The notes: generated from the letters alone by a model not told the origin. 43,722 nt of DNA from Deltaproteobacteria bacterium (GCA_016200545.1 JACQEO010000003.1:1-43722); one strand, 5' to 3'; positions 1 through 11,057 are shown, counted from the stretch's first letter. Translations and numbers: made by a program.

Positions 1-2
1 GC

Positions 3-140
3 GAACTGGAAGGCGCGATCCGAGACTATCTGCGTCTCAACAACCAACATCCCAAACCCTTCGTCTGGACCAAAACGGCCGACGAGATCCTCAATTCCTT
101 GGCACGCTTTTGTCAACGAATCTCCGGAACAGGACACTAG
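3..140 (+). CDS. IS630-family transposase, C-terminal fragment (runs off window start)
   Basis: The frame open from the left edge reads about 45 residues and stops at TAG. It contains FVWTKTADEIL and ends RFCQRISGTGH, which is the typical carboxy end of IS630-family DDE transposases. In that family this tail follows the last catalytic acidic residue, so the catalytic core lies outside the window and activity cannot be judged. The stop codon is part of a CTAG that also supplies the stop of the convergent VWA gene, so the two reading frames overlap by 4 bases. IS630 elements insert at TA, often within CTAG, so the element boundary may lie at this stop. Family assignment is from the motif; the boundary is inference. 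Confidence 0.8.
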   Translation, partial: ELEGAIRDYLRLNNQHPKPFVWTKTADEILNSLARFCQRISGTGH

Positions 141-1402
141 CGACGCACCATGGCGGCGACCGCGGCCGCCAACTCGGCGATCGACCCGCACGGCACGAGC
201 ACGTCGACGTGACGGGCATAGAGACCGATGACGCTGTCGCCGCTGTCCCAGCGCCGGAGGGGCTCCGGGTTCAGCCAGACGACGCGGCGCACGCGCGCGC
301 GCGCCAGGCGAAGCAGGTCGGCGCGCGGCGGGCGGCGATTGTTGCGCGCGTCGCCGAGGACGAGGAGGACGGTGTCGGCGGTGAGGTCGGTCGCCACCTC
401 GGTCGTCAGGTCGGCGAGCACCCGGCCAAAATCGGAGCGCGCCATCAGGTCGAGGCGTGCCGCAGGCCGCACGCGTCCGTCGACGAACTCGATCTCGACG
501 AGGCGATCCACGAACCCAAAGAGGCGGACGCGCGCGAACCAGGCGGCGGCGGGCGCGAGCAGCGCCAGGAAAAAGTCGCTCGCGGTCGCGGTCGAGGCGG
601 AGAGGTCGCAGAGCGCGACAAGCGCCGGCGGGCGCGGGCGGCGTCCGCGGAAGTAGCGCACAAGCGGCACGCCGCCGTGCGGGGTCGCGGCGCGGAGCGT
701 GCGCCGAAAATCGAGCCGCCAGCGCGGGCGCGGACGCAGCCGGCGACGTAGGCGCACCGACACCTGCTGCGCGAGCGCGCGTACGAGCACGGTCGCCTCG
801 TCAACGTCGCGCGGCGACATGGCGTCGAACGGCAGCGCCCGGAGCGCGCGCGCACGCGCCATGGAGCGACGTGACGGCGCGCCGGCGTCATCGCACGCAG
901 CGAAACTCGCACCGCGAACCGCTTCGTCGTTCTTCGCAGCGCCGGCGGCGCCTCCCACTTCACGCCCGACGGACGCGGGCGCGTGGGACGTCGACGAGGG
1001 TGGCGCCTCGCTGACGCCGGCGGGCGAACGCCGCGGCGCGGTCGCCGCCGCCGACGTGCTCACCGCAGATACCGGCGAATCCCGCCCGCGCGTGCCGGAA
1101 CCACCGCCGTGGGACAGAGCGGCGCCCGCGTCGCCGCCTTCCTGCGCAGACGTCCGCGATCGCCGGCGTCGCGCCGCCGCGCTCGCCGCCGCACGGGCGC
1201 GGAACACGCGCGCGAAGCATTCGTCGAAGAGCGCGCGATCGCCTTCATCTTTCACCAGCGCGGCGGCGAGCGCGTCCGCGAGCGCGACACGCTCGATGCC
1301 GACGGCCGCGGCGGCTGTGGCGGCATCTATAGCCTCCGCCACGCTCACCGGCACGCCACGGGCGCGCAGCGCGCCGATCAACGCAGCGAGTCGATCCTTC
1401 AC
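137..1402 (-). CDS. VWA-domain protein, CoxE-like (MoxR partner)
   Basis: A protein of about 421 residues. The C-terminal half is a von Willebrand factor A domain with the metal-site motif DLSAS (in VALCDLSAS) and a later VLGDARNN segment, as in CoxE-like proteins. The middle is low-complexity, rich in Ala, Ser, Arg and Gly. CoxE-like VWA proteins usually act with a MoxR AAA+ ATPase in metal-cofactor insertion or complex assembly; such an ATPase lies nearby at 1837-2703 on the same strand. The GTG at 1402 (followed by KDRLAALIGALRARG) is preferred to the ATG at 1444 because the residues between are only Arg/Ala-rich; GAGGG lies just upstream. The stop overlaps the IS630 transposase stop. The substrate complex is unknown. 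Confidence 0.75.
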   Translation of the reverse strand: MKDRLAALIGALRARGVPVSVAEAIDAATAAAAVGIERVALADALAAALVKDEGDRALFDECFARVFRARAAASAAARRRRSRTSAQEGGDAGAALSHGGGSGTRGRDSPVSAVSTSAAATAPRRSPAGVSEAPPSSTSHAPASVGREVGGAAGAAKNDEAVRGASFAACDDAGAPSRRSMARARALRALPFDAMSPRDVDEATVLVRALAQQVSVRLRRRLRPRPRWRLDFRRTLRAATPHGGVPLVRYFRGRRPRPPALVALCDLSASTATASDFFLALLAPAAAWFARVRLFGFVDRLVEIEFVDGRVRPAARLDLMARSDFGRVLADLTTEVATDLTADTVLLVLGDARNNRRPPRADLLRLARARVRRVVWLNPEPLRRWDSGDSVIGLYARHVDVLVPCGSIAELAAAVAAMVRR

Positions 1403-1522
1403 TCCGCGCGCCCTCGCACGCGCCCGGCGTCGGTCGTGCAACACTGCCGGGTCGCGGCAACGACATCCACCCGTACTTGCAGGTATGGCGGTGGCATCGC
1501 CGTTGCTGCCCGAGACCTTCGC

Positions 1523-1822
1523 ATGCAGCGTCCGGTCGCGATGGTCGTCCTCATCTCCTTGAACCTCACGGTGCAGCTCTTCGACGGCATCGCCACCTAC
1601 ATCGGCTGGCAGCGCTTCGGCGAGGCCAATCCACTCCTGCAGGCTGGCTTCGACCTCTGGGGCGCGGTCCCGACGCTGATCGGCGCCAAGGTCGTCGCGG
1701 TAACGCTGATTCTCGTGCTCGCCCGCGCCGGCCGGCCGGCGCTCGTCGGCGTCGGACTCTCGTTCACGTTCGTCGCCTACGTCTCGCTGTCACTGATCCC
1801 TTGGACGCTGCGGCTCTGGTAG
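1523..1822 (+). CDS. Small multi-pass membrane protein, DUF5658-like
   Basis: A 99-residue protein with three hydrophobic stretches: near residues 5-22, 45-66 and 72-94. The segment LNLTVQLFDGIATYIG followed by an EANPLL motif resembles DUF5658-type small membrane proteins, whose function is not known. The ATG at 1523 starts just before the first hydrophobic stretch. It lies on the opposite strand between the MoxR gene and the VWA gene, ending 14 bases from the MoxR stop. Assignment to DUF5658 is from memory of the motif; the membrane character is direct. Confidence 0.65.
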   Translation: MQRPVAMVVLISLNLTVQLFDGIATYIGWQRFGEANPLLQAGFDLWGAVPTLIGAKVVAVTLILVLARAGRPALVGVGLSFTFVAYVSLSLIPWTLRLW

Positions 1823-1836
1823 TAGCGCGTTCCGGC

Positions 1837-2703
1837 CTAGCGTCGGCGAAGCGCGGCGATCTTGGGCTCGGCCCTGTGGACGTCCTCCTCGTGCTTGAGC
1901 AGCACCGCGAGGGTGCGGCGTACGGCGTCGGCATCGAGCTCGCGGATTCCGAGCGCCACCAGCGCACGCGCCCAATCGAGCGTCTCGGCGATGCTCGGGG
2001 CCTTGCGTAGCCCGAGCCGACGGAGGCCGGCGACGAACTCCGCGACCCTGGCCCGTAGTCGCTCGTCGAGGTCCGGCACCTTGAGGGCGATGATCTCGCG
2101 CTCCTTCTCGACGCCGGGAAACTCGAGGAAGAGATGGAGGCAACGACGCTTCAACGCCTCCGAGAGTTCGCGGCGCTGGTTGGAGGTGAGGATCACCACT
2201 GGCCGCTCGATCGCGTGAATGGTGCCGAGCTCGGGCACGCTCACCTGATAGTCGGACAGCACCTCGAGGAGGAACGCCTCGAACTCCTCGTCCGCCTTGT
2301 CGACCTCGTCGATCAGGAGGACGACTCGACGCGGCGCTACGATGGCGCGTAAGAGCGGCCGCTCGAGCAAGTAATCGCGCGAGAAGACGTGAGCGGAGAG
2401 CTCCTCCCACGACGTCTCCGTGTCGCGATCGACCTGCAGTCGGAGGAGCTGCTTCTGATAGTTCCATTCGTAGAGCGCGTGCGCCTCGTCGAGCCCCTCG
2501 TAGCATTGCAAGCGGATGAGCTCGGTGCCGAGCATCGCCGCGACGACTTTGGCGAGCTCCGTCTTGCCGGCGCCCGCCGGGCCTTCGACGAGGAGCGGCT
2601 TCTCGAGAACGAGCGCAAGGTAGAGCACCGTCTCGACGCGCGCGGTCGTGATGTAGCGCGCGCGCGTCAGCCCCTCGCGCACCGCCTCGGGAGTGATCTC
2701 CAC
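1837..2703 (-). CDS. MoxR-family AAA+ ATPase
   Basis: A 288-residue AAA+ ATPase of the MoxR group. Walker A is GPAGAGKTE at about residues 41-49, Walker B is VVLLIDEVDKAD near 128-139, and a sensor region ILTSNQRRELSEAL follows. The C-terminal lid runs to the end, so it is full length. MoxR ATPases act as chaperones that remodel or metal-load partner enzymes together with VWA proteins; the CoxE-like gene downstream on the same strand is the likely partner. Translation starts at GTG (2703), one base past the TGA of the DUF1015 gene, so the two are almost certainly co-transcribed and coupled. Confidence 0.9.
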   Translation of the reverse strand: MEITPEAVREGLTRARYITTARVETVLYLALVLEKPLLVEGPAGAGKTELAKVVAAMLGTELIRLQCYEGLDEAHALYEWNYQKQLLRLQVDRDTETSWEELSAHVFSRDYLLERPLLRAIVAPRRVVLLIDEVDKADEEFEAFLLEVLSDYQVSVPELGTIHAIERPVVILTSNQRRELSEALKRRCLHLFLEFPGVEKEREIIALKVPDLDERLRARVAEFVAGLRRLGLRKAPSIAETLDWARALVALGIRELDADAVRRTLAVLLKHEEDVHRAEPKIAALRRR

Positions 2704-2704
2704 G

Positions 2705-4012
2705 TCAGCCGCCGCTGCCGTCGATCGGATAGATGACGAGGCCCGTCAGCAGCTTCGGATGAAAGTACGTCGATTTCTCCGGCATCGTGAGACCGGCGAG
2801 GCTCACCGCTCGGAGCGCGTCGACGCCGGTCGTCGGCAGGAAGAATGCCGCCGCCGCGCCGCCGCGCTCGACGGCCGCGAGCGCCGCCGCGGCGTCCTGC
2901 GTGTACGTGAGCCCGGGAGTGCCGCCGCGTTCCCCGATCGGCAGGCCGAGGACACCGGCGAGGACGATCTGGTGCAGCGCCGTCACGTCGAGCGCGCGCA
3001 GAACCGCTGGTGTCGACGCGGGAAAGGGCAGCGCGCCGACGGGCCCCGAGACGAGCCAGAGCATGCCCGCGCCGGCGACCGCCGCCCCAATGCGCACGCT
3101 CCCGCCAGCGGACGTACCGGCGCCGAGCCGCTCGAGCAACGTGGTGACCCCCGCGGGGGTCCACGGCAGTCGCTCGAGGCGGAAGCGCGCGCCGAGCGCG
3201 CGCTCCAGCGCCGCCGGTGCGATCGGCAGCGAACCGAGGACGCGATGCGTGGGAAGAATGACGAGGCCGGGGTCTTCCATGCACGTGAGGTAGGTGAGGA
3301 CGTAGTCGTACGGCGCCGCGCCTGACGGCGGCGCCGCGGCGCCGAGCGCGGCGCGCGTCTCGTCGCGGTAGCGGAGCGCGGTCTCGTAGCGATGATGGCC
3401 GTCGGCGATGAAGACCTCGCGTGGCGCAAATTGCTCGGAGACGGCGGCGAGCGTGCGCGCGTCGTCGAGACGCCACACGCGATGACGCGCGTCCTCTCCC
3501 TCCGCGACGTCGAGCGCGGGCGCGCGCGCCGGTACCAGCGCCGCCATCGACCATTCCGGCGCCGATACCAGGCCGAAGATCGGCGACAACGAAGCGCGGC
3601 AGGCGCGCAGCAGCGCCAACCGATCGTTCTTCGCGCGCTCGAGCGTGCGCTCGTGGGGCCGTACCTTCCCGGACTCGAAGCTCTCGAGTCGGAGGGCGCC
3701 GATGATCCCGATGCGCTCGCGCTCCGCGCCCGTGGGTCCCTGGAAACGTTGCACGTAGAGGTAGAGCGCTGGCGACGGATCGAGCGCCAACACGCCCGAG
3801 CGCCGCCACTCGCCGAATGTTGCGGCCGCCGCGGCGTACGCGTCGGTCTCGCGATTGAGGATCAGGCGCACGACGTTGTGCGGGCTGCGCGTGTAGAGCC
3901 CCGCCTGGTGCGCCGGATCGATGACGTCGTACGGCGGCGCGACGACGCGCGCGACGTCGCCGACGACGGTCGGATCGTAGCGGAGTCCGCGAAAGGAATT
4001 GAGCGTCGCCAC
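2705..4012 (-). CDS. DUF1015 family protein
   Basis: A 435-residue protein matching the DUF1015 family over its whole length: the N-terminal FRGLRYDP and VAPPYDVI motifs, the central FIADGHHRYETAL segment, YLTCMEDPGLVILPTHR, and the C-terminal YFHPKLLTGLVIYPI. The family is widespread and sometimes annotated as SerC-like or HTH-containing, but no reaction has been firmly established to my knowledge. The start is GTG at 4012, with GAGG a few bases upstream. It lies 12 bases after tsaC and directly before moxR in a tight minus-strand run. The family call is strong; the function is unknown. Confidence 0.9.
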   Translation of the reverse strand: MATLNSFRGLRYDPTVVGDVARVVAPPYDVIDPAHQAGLYTRSPHNVVRLILNRETDAYAAAAATFGEWRRSGVLALDPSPALYLYVQRFQGPTGAERERIGIIGALRLESFESGKVRPHERTLERAKNDRLALLRACRASLSPIFGLVSAPEWSMAALVPARAPALDVAEGEDARHRVWRLDDARTLAAVSEQFAPREVFIADGHHRYETALRYRDETRAALGAAAPPSGAAPYDYVLTYLTCMEDPGLVILPTHRVLGSLPIAPAALERALGARFRLERLPWTPAGVTTLLERLGAGTSAGGSVRIGAAVAGAGMLWLVSGPVGALPFPASTPAVLRALDVTALHQIVLAGVLGLPIGERGGTPGLTYTQDAAAALAAVERGGAAAAFFLPTTGVDALRAVSLAGLTMPEKSTYFHPKLLTGLVIYPIDGSGG

Positions 4013-4024
4013 CGCGCCTCGTCC

Positions 4025-4678
4025 TCAGGATGGAATCGCGAGCGGGAAGGCGCCGAGCACGCCGCGGAGCGCCTCGATCGAGACCGCTCCCACGCGCACG
4101 ACCCGCGCCCCGTCGTCGTCGACGCGTAGCACGGTTGAGCCGGACCCGCCAGCAAGAACACCGCCATCGACGTAGACGTCGACCGCGGCGCCGAGCGCCT
4201 GTCGCGCCGTCGCGACGTCGCACGCCGCGGGCTCGCCGGCGCGATTAGCGCTGGTCGCGGTGACCGGCTCGCCGAGCGCGGCTACGAGCGCCCTCGCGAC
4301 GGGATGGCTCGAGGCCCGCACGCCGACGTGACCGGTTCCCGCAGTGAGCTCGACCGGCAGGTCGTCGCGCGCGGGCAGGACGAGCGTCAGCGGACCGGGC
4401 CAGAAGCACGTCATGAGCGCCGCGGCGACGGCCGGAACGTACGCCACGACGAGCGCCGTCATGGCGCGATCGGCGACGATCACCGAGATCGGCTTCGCGG
4501 GTGCGGCGTCCGCACCCGTGCGCTCCTTCAACGCGGCGACGGCGCGCACCGCCGCCGGCAGCAACGCGCGCGCCCCGACGCCGTAGAACGTCTCGGTCGG
4601 ATAGACGACGAGCCGTCCGGCGGCGAGCGCCGTGCAGGCGGCACCGAGCGCCGGGGACGGCGGTGTCCCGCGCCTCAC
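4025..4678 (-). CDS. tsaC: L-threonylcarbamoyladenylate synthase (Sua5/YciO/YrdC family)
   Basis: A 217-residue cytoplasmic enzyme that makes threonylcarbamoyl-AMP from threonine, bicarbonate and ATP, the first step of the t6A37 tRNA modification. The family signature is clear: [15 protein letters not shown] near residue 26, [31 protein letters not shown] and the nucleotide-site [12 protein letters not shown]. The short length matches TsaC-type proteins rather than Sua5, which carries an extra C-terminal domain. The ORF starts 50 bases after purE and ends 12 bases before the DUF1015 gene, so it is probably read from the purine gene transcript. Confidence 0.93.
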   Translation of the reverse strand: MRRGTPPSPALGAACTALAAGRLVVYPTETFYGVGARALLPAAVRAVAALKERTGADAAPAKPISVIVADRAMTALVVAYVPAVAAALMTCFWPGPLTLVLPARDDLPVELTAGTGHVGVRASSHPVARALVAALGEPVTATSANRAGEPAACDVATARQALGAAVDVYVDGGVLAGGSGSTVLRVDDDGARVVRVGAVSIEALRGVLGAFPLAIPS

Positions 4679-4728
4679 GCCGTCCTCCGCATCAACGCCC
4701 CCTCCAACGTCGGCACTGTCGCCGCGCG

Positions 4729-5295
4729 TCAGCGCTTCGCGGCGCCGCCCGCTCCCGGCGCCCGCCGCGACGCCTGCAGCCGGCGGTCTTTCTCCGCGAC
4801 GGCGGCCGCCATGCCGCGCTTCAACGTGGCGAGGCGCGCCGCGAGCGCGGCGTCCTCGAGTGCGAGGATCTGCGCCGCGAGCAGCGCGGCGTTGTCGGCA
4901 CCGGCGTTGCCGACCGCGAGCGTGCCCACCGGAACGCCTGCCGGCATCTGCACGGTCGCTAGCAGCGCGTCGAGGCCGCCGAGACCGCCGGCGTCGAGCG
5001 GCACGCCCAGGACCGGCAACGTCGTCTGCGCCGCTACCGCGCCCGCGAGATGCGCCGCCGCACCCGCGGCGCAGATCAGCACGCGGTAGCCGGCGTCACG
5101 GGCGCCACGCGCGAAGCGCGCCGTCTCCTCCGGCGAGCGATGCGCGGAGAGCACGCGCGCCTCGTGCGGCACTCCGAGCGCGGTGAGACGCGCGGCCGCG
5201 ACCTGCATCACCGGCCAATCGCTGTCGCTTCCCATCAGGATCGCGACGCGCGGAACGCGTCCGCCTTCCTCTTCCGATTTGCGCTTGCGGTTCAC
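4729..5295 (-). CDS. purE: N5-carboxyaminoimidazole ribonucleotide mutase
   Basis: Class I PurE, about 188 residues, which converts N5-CAIR to CAIR in purine synthesis. Visible signatures are [12 protein letters not shown], the active-site SAHRSPEET, the [14 protein letters not shown] loop, and [22 protein letters not shown] with [22 protein letters not shown] at 5295 is chosen because AGGAGG sits about five bases upstream, and because it begins two bases after the purD stop, whose codon overlaps the ribosome-binding site. A charged N-terminal tail ([11 protein letters not shown]) precedes the conserved fold. No purK is visible in the window. Confidence 0.93.
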   Translation of the reverse strand: MNRKRKSEEEGGRVPRVAILMGSDSDWPVMQVAAARLTALGVPHEARVLSAHRSPEETARFARGARDAGYRVLICAAGAAAHLAGAVAAQTTLPVLGVPLDAGGLGGLDALLATVQMPAGVPVGTLAVGNAGADNAALLAAQILALEDAALAARLATLKRGMAAAVAEKDRRLQASRRAPGAGGAAKR

Positions 5296-5297
5296 CG

Positions 5298-6556
5298 TCA
5301 CCTCCTCGCTCGAGCCCCGATGTCGCGGCGATACTGCATGCCGGCGAACGTGATGCGCCTCACGCCCACGTATGCGCGTCGCACCGCGTCGGCAACGTCG
5401 GCACCGAGGGCGGCGACCGTGAGCACGCGCCCGCCGCTCGTCACGACCGTGCCCTCGCGCGCTGCGGTACCCGAATGAAAGACCACGCCGCCGTCCCATC
5501 CGTCCAGTCCCGCGATCACGTCGCCCTTCGCCGGCTCGTTCGGATATCCTCGGGCGGCGAGCACGACACAAGCGCTCGCGTGCACCTCCCACGCCGGCGC
5601 GTGGCCCGCGAGCGTGCCGTCGAGCACGGCGAGCACGAGATCCAGGAGATCGGATCGCAGCCGCAACATCAGCACTTGGCACTCGGGGTCGCCGAAGCGC
5701 ACGTTGAACTCGAGGACCTTGGCGCGGCCGCCGGCGACCATGAGGCCGGCGTAGAGCACCCCGCGATAGCGCACGCCGGCGGCGGCGAGCGTCGCGATCA
5801 TGGGACGCAGGATCTCCTCCATGACGGCGCGCTCGAGCGCCGGCGTGACGAGCGGCGACGGCGAGTACGCCCCCATGCCGCCGGTGTTCGGTCCGGTGTC
5901 GTCGTCACCCAGACGCTTGTGGTCCTGCGACGACTGCAGCGGCACGACCGCCTCGCCGTCGGTGAGCGCCATGAACGAAACCTCCTCGCCCGCGAGAAAT
6001 TCCTCGACGACGACCCGCCGGCCCGCGTCGCCGAAGACGCCACGGCGCATGCTGGCGTCGATCGCCGCCCGCGCCTCAGCGGCCGTCGTACAGACGGTGA
6101 CGCCTTTGCCAGCCGCGAGGCCGTCCGCCTTGACGACGACCGGCGCGCCGACTTCGTCGACGTAACGCAGCGCCGCCGCGGCGTCGTCGAACACCGCGTG
6201 GCGCGCCGTCGGGACACCGGCGCGCGCCATGACGTCCTTCGCGAAAGCCTTGCTGCCCTCGAGGGCCGCGGCGGCGCGCGACGGGCCGAAGCAGCGGAGC
6301 CCCGCGGCGGCGAACATGTCGGTGATCCCACGCACCAGCGGCAGCTCGGGGCCGACGATCGTGCAATCGACGCGTTCGCGCGCCGCGAAGTCGCGCAGCC
6401 CCTCGACGTCATCGCCCGCGATCGGAACGTTGGTCGCGAGAGCCGCCGTGCCGGCGTTCCCCGGCGCGCAGTAGAGCGCGGTCACGCGTGCACTCTGGCG
6501 CAACTTCCACAGGAGCGCGTGCTCGCGTCCCCCACCGCCGACGACGAGCACGCGCA

Positions 6557-6557
<1 letters not shown>
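5298..6557 (-). CDS. purD: Phosphoribosylamine-glycine ligase (GAR synthetase)
   Basis: A 419-residue ATP-grasp ligase that joins glycine to phosphoribosylamine to give GAR, the second step of purine synthesis. The N-terminus [17 protein letters not shown], the ATP-grasp lid [18 protein letters not shown], the SFMALTDGE segment, and [20 protein letters not shown] are diagnostic. [17 protein letters not shown] supplies the metal-binding acidic and Asn residues. Its ATG shares one base with the purH stop (TGATG), so the two are translationally coupled. Full length for the family. Confidence 0.96.
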
Positions 6558-8136
<1,579 letters not shown>

Positions 8137-8164
<28 letters not shown>

Positions 8165-9294
8165 GTCTCCTCCTCACCCGACGCCAGTACGCGCGGCACA
8201 CGCGCGCCGACGCGCACGAGCAGCTCGTAGGGAATCGTCTCCGCGCGCGCCGCGACCTCCTCGACCGGGAGCGGGCCTCCCCAGAGCACGACCTCGTCCC
8301 CGACGGCGACGCCGGCGACGTCGGTGACGTCGATCATCGTCTGGTCCATGCACACGCGGCCGGCGACTTGCGCCCGCACACCGCGCACCACGACCTCGCC
8401 GCGGTTGGAGAGCGCGCGGGGGTAGCCGTCCGCGTATCCGACCGGCAAGGTCGCGATCGTGCTCGCGCGCCGCGCGACGAAGGTACCGCCATAGCTCACC
8501 GCCACACCGGGGGCGAGCGCGCGGCACGCGACGATGCGGGTGACGAGTCGCATTGCCGGCCGCAGGCACGCCGCCTCCCGTGACGCCGGCGACGGGTGGA
8601 TGCCGTAGAGCGCGAGCCCCGGCCGCACGGCGTCGAAGCGCGCGCGCGGCGCGGTGAGCGTCGCCGCGCTGTTCGCCGCGTGCACGAGTGGCGGCCGCAG
8701 GCGCGCGTCCTCGAGGACGGCGACGAGTCGCTCGAAGTCGGTGAGCTGGCGCACGGTGCCGGCATGATCGACCGACTCGGCGTCGGCGAAGTGCGTGAGG
8801 AGGCCCTCGACGGTGACGCCGTCGAGCTCGGCGAGGGCCCGGAGCAGCGCCGGCGCGTCCGCGGGGGCGACGCCGAGCCGGCTCATCCCGGTATCGACCT
8901 TGACATGCACCGGCACGACGCGGCCGGCGGCGCGAGCGCGCGCGGCGAGCGCGCGCGGCGTCTCGATGTCCCAGACGATGGGCGTGAGGCGCGCAGCGAC
9001 GACACGGTCGTACTCGGCAGGATAGACACCGCCGAGCACGAGGACGCCGCCGTTCAGCCCCGCGGCGCGCAGTGCCTCGCCCTCGGCGGCGGTGGCGACC
9101 GCGAAGCGCTCGGCGCCCGCACCGTGGAGGATGCGCGCGACGAGCGTGAGACCGTGGCCGTAGGCGTCCGACTTGACGACGGGGAGCACCGCCGCACGGC
9201 CGCCGGCGATCCGAGCCAGCTCGGTGAAGTTGTCGGCGAGCGCGCGCCCGTCGATCTCGGCGACGGTGGGCCTCGCCTGACTCGGATGCTCCAT
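8137..9294 (-). CDS. alr: Alanine racemase
   Basis: A PLP-dependent enzyme interconverting L- and D-alanine for peptidoglycan. The PLP lysine is in [11 protein letters not shown] (about K41), the second catalytic tyrosine is in [10 protein letters not shown], and [12 protein letters not shown] and [14 protein letters not shown] are family motifs. ATG 9294 gives about 385 residues, a normal length. An in-frame ATG at 9483 would add about 63 residues with no similarity to the family and would overlap the start of thiS on the other strand, so it was rejected. The 3' end overlaps purH. The first gene of this minus-strand run, divergent from thiS with 79 bases between. Confidence 0.93.
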
Positions 9295-9338
9295 CAACGG
9301 ACCCGGAAGAACCGCACGCTTAGCGTACGAGGTCCAGG

Positions 9339-9367
9339 TTGTAAAGGCGGAGCGAAGCGGGTAGCGT
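9339..9367 (+). promoter_or_regulatory. Candidate sigma-70-type promoter for thiSGE
   Basis: TTGTAA at 9339-9344 and TAGCGT at 9362-9367 are separated by 17 bases. Both boxes are partial matches. The implied transcript would begin almost at the thiS ATG (9374), so the message may be leaderless. The 79-base spacer also has a TTTACA box on the minus strand facing alr, but its -10 partner is poor. Confidence 0.35.
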
Positions 9368-9373
9368 TTTTGG

Positions 9374-9574
9374 ATGCGGGTCACTGTGAACGGCGAGTCG
9401 CGCGATCTCGACGCGGCGTTGAGCGTCGCGCAGCTGTTGTATGCCTTGCGCGTCCCCGCCACCCGCGTCGCCGTCGAGATCAACGAGGAAGTCGTGCCGC
9501 GCGACGCCTATCCCGAGCGGCGTGTCGCGTCGGGCGATCGCGTCGAGATCGTACACTTCGTCGGCGGAGGCTGA
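9374..9574 (+). CDS. thiS: Sulfur carrier protein ThiS
   Basis: A 66-residue ubiquitin-fold sulfur carrier for thiazole synthesis in the thiamine pathway. The N-terminus [12 protein letters not shown], the central [15 protein letters not shown] and the required C-terminal diglycine (HFVGGG) are all present. The end glycine is adenylated and thiocarboxylated, then passes sulfur to ThiG. The gene lies two bases before thiG, matching the usual thiS-thiG order. No clear Shine-Dalgarno sequence precedes the ATG. No ThiF is visible in the window. Confidence 0.93.
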   Translation: MRVTVNGESRDLDAALSVAQLLYALRVPATRVAVEINEEVVPRDAYPERRVASGDRVEIVHFVGGG

Positions 9575-9576
9575 GC

Positions 9577-10368
9577 GTGGACGACGCGCGCGCGCTCGAC
9601 GACCCCTTCGTCCTCGCCGGCCGCTCTTACCGCTCGCGGCTGATCGTCGGGACGGGCAAGTACCGCGACTTCCGCGCCACTCGCGAGGCGGTCGAACGTG
9701 CCGGCGCCGAGATCGTCACCGTCGCCGTGCGACGCGTGAACATCACCGACGCCGGCGCCGAGAACCTGCTCGATTACCTCGATCCGCAGCGCTACACGAT
9801 CCTCCCCAACACCGCCGGCTGTCACACCGCCGAGGAGGCCGTGCGCACCTGCCGCCTGGCACGCGACGCCGGAATCGGCTCGCTCGTGAAGCTCGAGGTG
9901 ATCGGCGACGATCGCACCCTCTTCCCCGACGTCGCGGCGACGATCGCGGCCGCGCGCACGCTCGTCGCCGAGGGATTCCACGTGATGCCCTACGTCACCG
10001 ACGATCCGGTCGCGTGCACGCGTCTCGAGGAGCTCGGCTGCGTCGCCGTGATGCCGCTCGCGGCCCCCATCGGCTCCGGCCTCGGCATCCGCAACCCGTA
10101 CAACATCCGCATCATCCTCGAGCACAGCGCGGTGCCGGTGATCGTCGACGCCGGCGTCGGCACGGCGTCGGATGCCGCCGCCGCGCTCGAGCTCGGCTGC
10201 GACGCGGTACTCATGAACACCGCGATCGCGGGCGCGCGGGATCCACTGCTGATGGCGGACGCGATGCGCCTTGCCGTCGAGGCCGGACGGAAGGCGTTCA
10301 AGGCGGGACGGATCGCGCGCAAGCTGTACGCCACCGCCTCGAGCCCGCTCGACGCTCTCCTCCAGTAA
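9577..10368 (+). CDS. thiG: Thiazole synthase ThiG
   Basis: A 263-residue TIM-barrel enzyme that forms thiazole phosphate from 1-deoxyxylulose 5-phosphate, dehydroglycine and ThiS thiocarboxylate. Signatures: [37 protein letters not shown], the Schiff-base lysine in LVKLEVIGD (about K105), [19 protein letters not shown] and [18 protein letters not shown]. The start is GTG at 9577, two bases after the thiS stop. Full length, followed seven bases later by thiE. Confidence 0.96.
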   Translation: MDDARALDDPFVLAGRSYRSRLIVGTGKYRDFRATREAVERAGAEIVTVAVRRVNITDAGAENLLDYLDPQRYTILPNTAGCHTAEEAVRTCRLARDAGIGSLVKLEVIGDDRTLFPDVAATIAAARTLVAEGFHVMPYVTDDPVACTRLEELGCVAVMPLAAPIGSGLGIRNPYNIRIILEHSAVPVIVDAGVGTASDAAAALELGCDAVLMNTAIAGARDPLLMADAMRLAVEAGRKAFKAGRIARKLYATASSPLDALLQ

Positions 10369-10375
10369 CGCGACC

Positions 10376-11005
10376 GTGACCGCGCCGCGCTGCATGCTGG
10401 TGGTGAGTGCCGGCGACGTTCGCGCCCGAGCGGTGGCGATCGACGCCGCGCTCGACGCCGGCGTCGACGCGATCCAACTCCGCGATCGCGACGCCGCGGG
10501 CGCGGCGCTGCTCGTCGCGGCCGCCGCGCTGCGCGCGACGACGCGACGCCATGGCGCGCGGCTCTTGGTGAACGACCGCATCGACGTGGCGCTCGCCGTC
10601 GATGCCGACGGCGTCCATCTGCCGGCCGCGTCCTTCACGATCGCCGACGCGCGCCGTCTCGTCGGGGTTTCGTATCTCATCGGCCGCTCGACGCACGCCG
10701 CCGCCGAGGCGGTGGAGGCGGCGCGCGCGGGCGCGGACTACGTGATGCTCGGGCCGATCTTCGCGACCCCGTCGAAAGCGCGCTACGGGGCGCCGCTCGG
10801 CATCGAGACGCTGGCGACGACAGCGACGATTCCCGTCGTCGCGATCGGCGGCATCACGCCGGAGCGCGCGGCGCTCGTGCGCGGTGCCGGTGCGTGCGGC
10901 GTCGCCGTCGTGCGCGCGATCCTCGACGCCGCCGACCCCGGCGCCGCGGCGGCGGCGCTCATCGCCGCGCTCGCAGTCCCCGCAGCAGGCGCGACCGGCC
11001 GCTGA
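10376..11005 (+). CDS. thiE: Thiamine-phosphate synthase ThiE
   Basis: About 209 residues; joins HMP-pyrophosphate and thiazole phosphate to make thiamine phosphate. Family motifs: IQLRDRDA, ARLLVNDRIDVALAVDADGVHLP, IGRSTHAAAEAVEAARAGADYVMLGPIF, TPSKARYGAPLG and VVAIGGITPERAALV. GTG at 10376 is used; ATG at 10394 (MLVVSAGD) is an equally possible start. It completes the thiS-thiG-thiE cluster; the downstream kinase thiL is in another operon at 21112-22128. A GC-rich inverted repeat follows the stop. Confidence 0.93.
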   Translation: MTAPRCMLVVSAGDVRARAVAIDAALDAGVDAIQLRDRDAAGAALLVAAAALRATTRRHGARLLVNDRIDVALAVDADGVHLPAASFTIADARRLVGVSYLIGRSTHAAAEAVEAARAGADYVMLGPIFATPSKARYGAPLGIETLATTATIPVVAIGGITPERAALVRGAGACGVAVVRAILDAADPGAAAAALIAALAVPAAGATGR

Positions 11006-11021
11006 TTTCGCACCGCGCACA

Positions 11022-11044
11022 CCGTCGCGGGACGGTCGCGACGG
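11022..11044 (+). terminator. Hairpin after thiE, possible weak terminator
   Basis: CCGTCGCG at 11022-11029 pairs perfectly with CGCGACGG at 11037-11044 around a 7-base loop. It lies 17 bases after the thiE stop. There is no T-run behind it, so intrinsic termination is doubtful. Confidence 0.3.
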
Positions 11045-11057
11045 CGGAACGGCGTCG

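Noticed and set aside
9295..9373. TPP riboswitch before thiSGE
   Set aside because: The gap is only 79 bases and lacks the conserved CUGAGA-type core.
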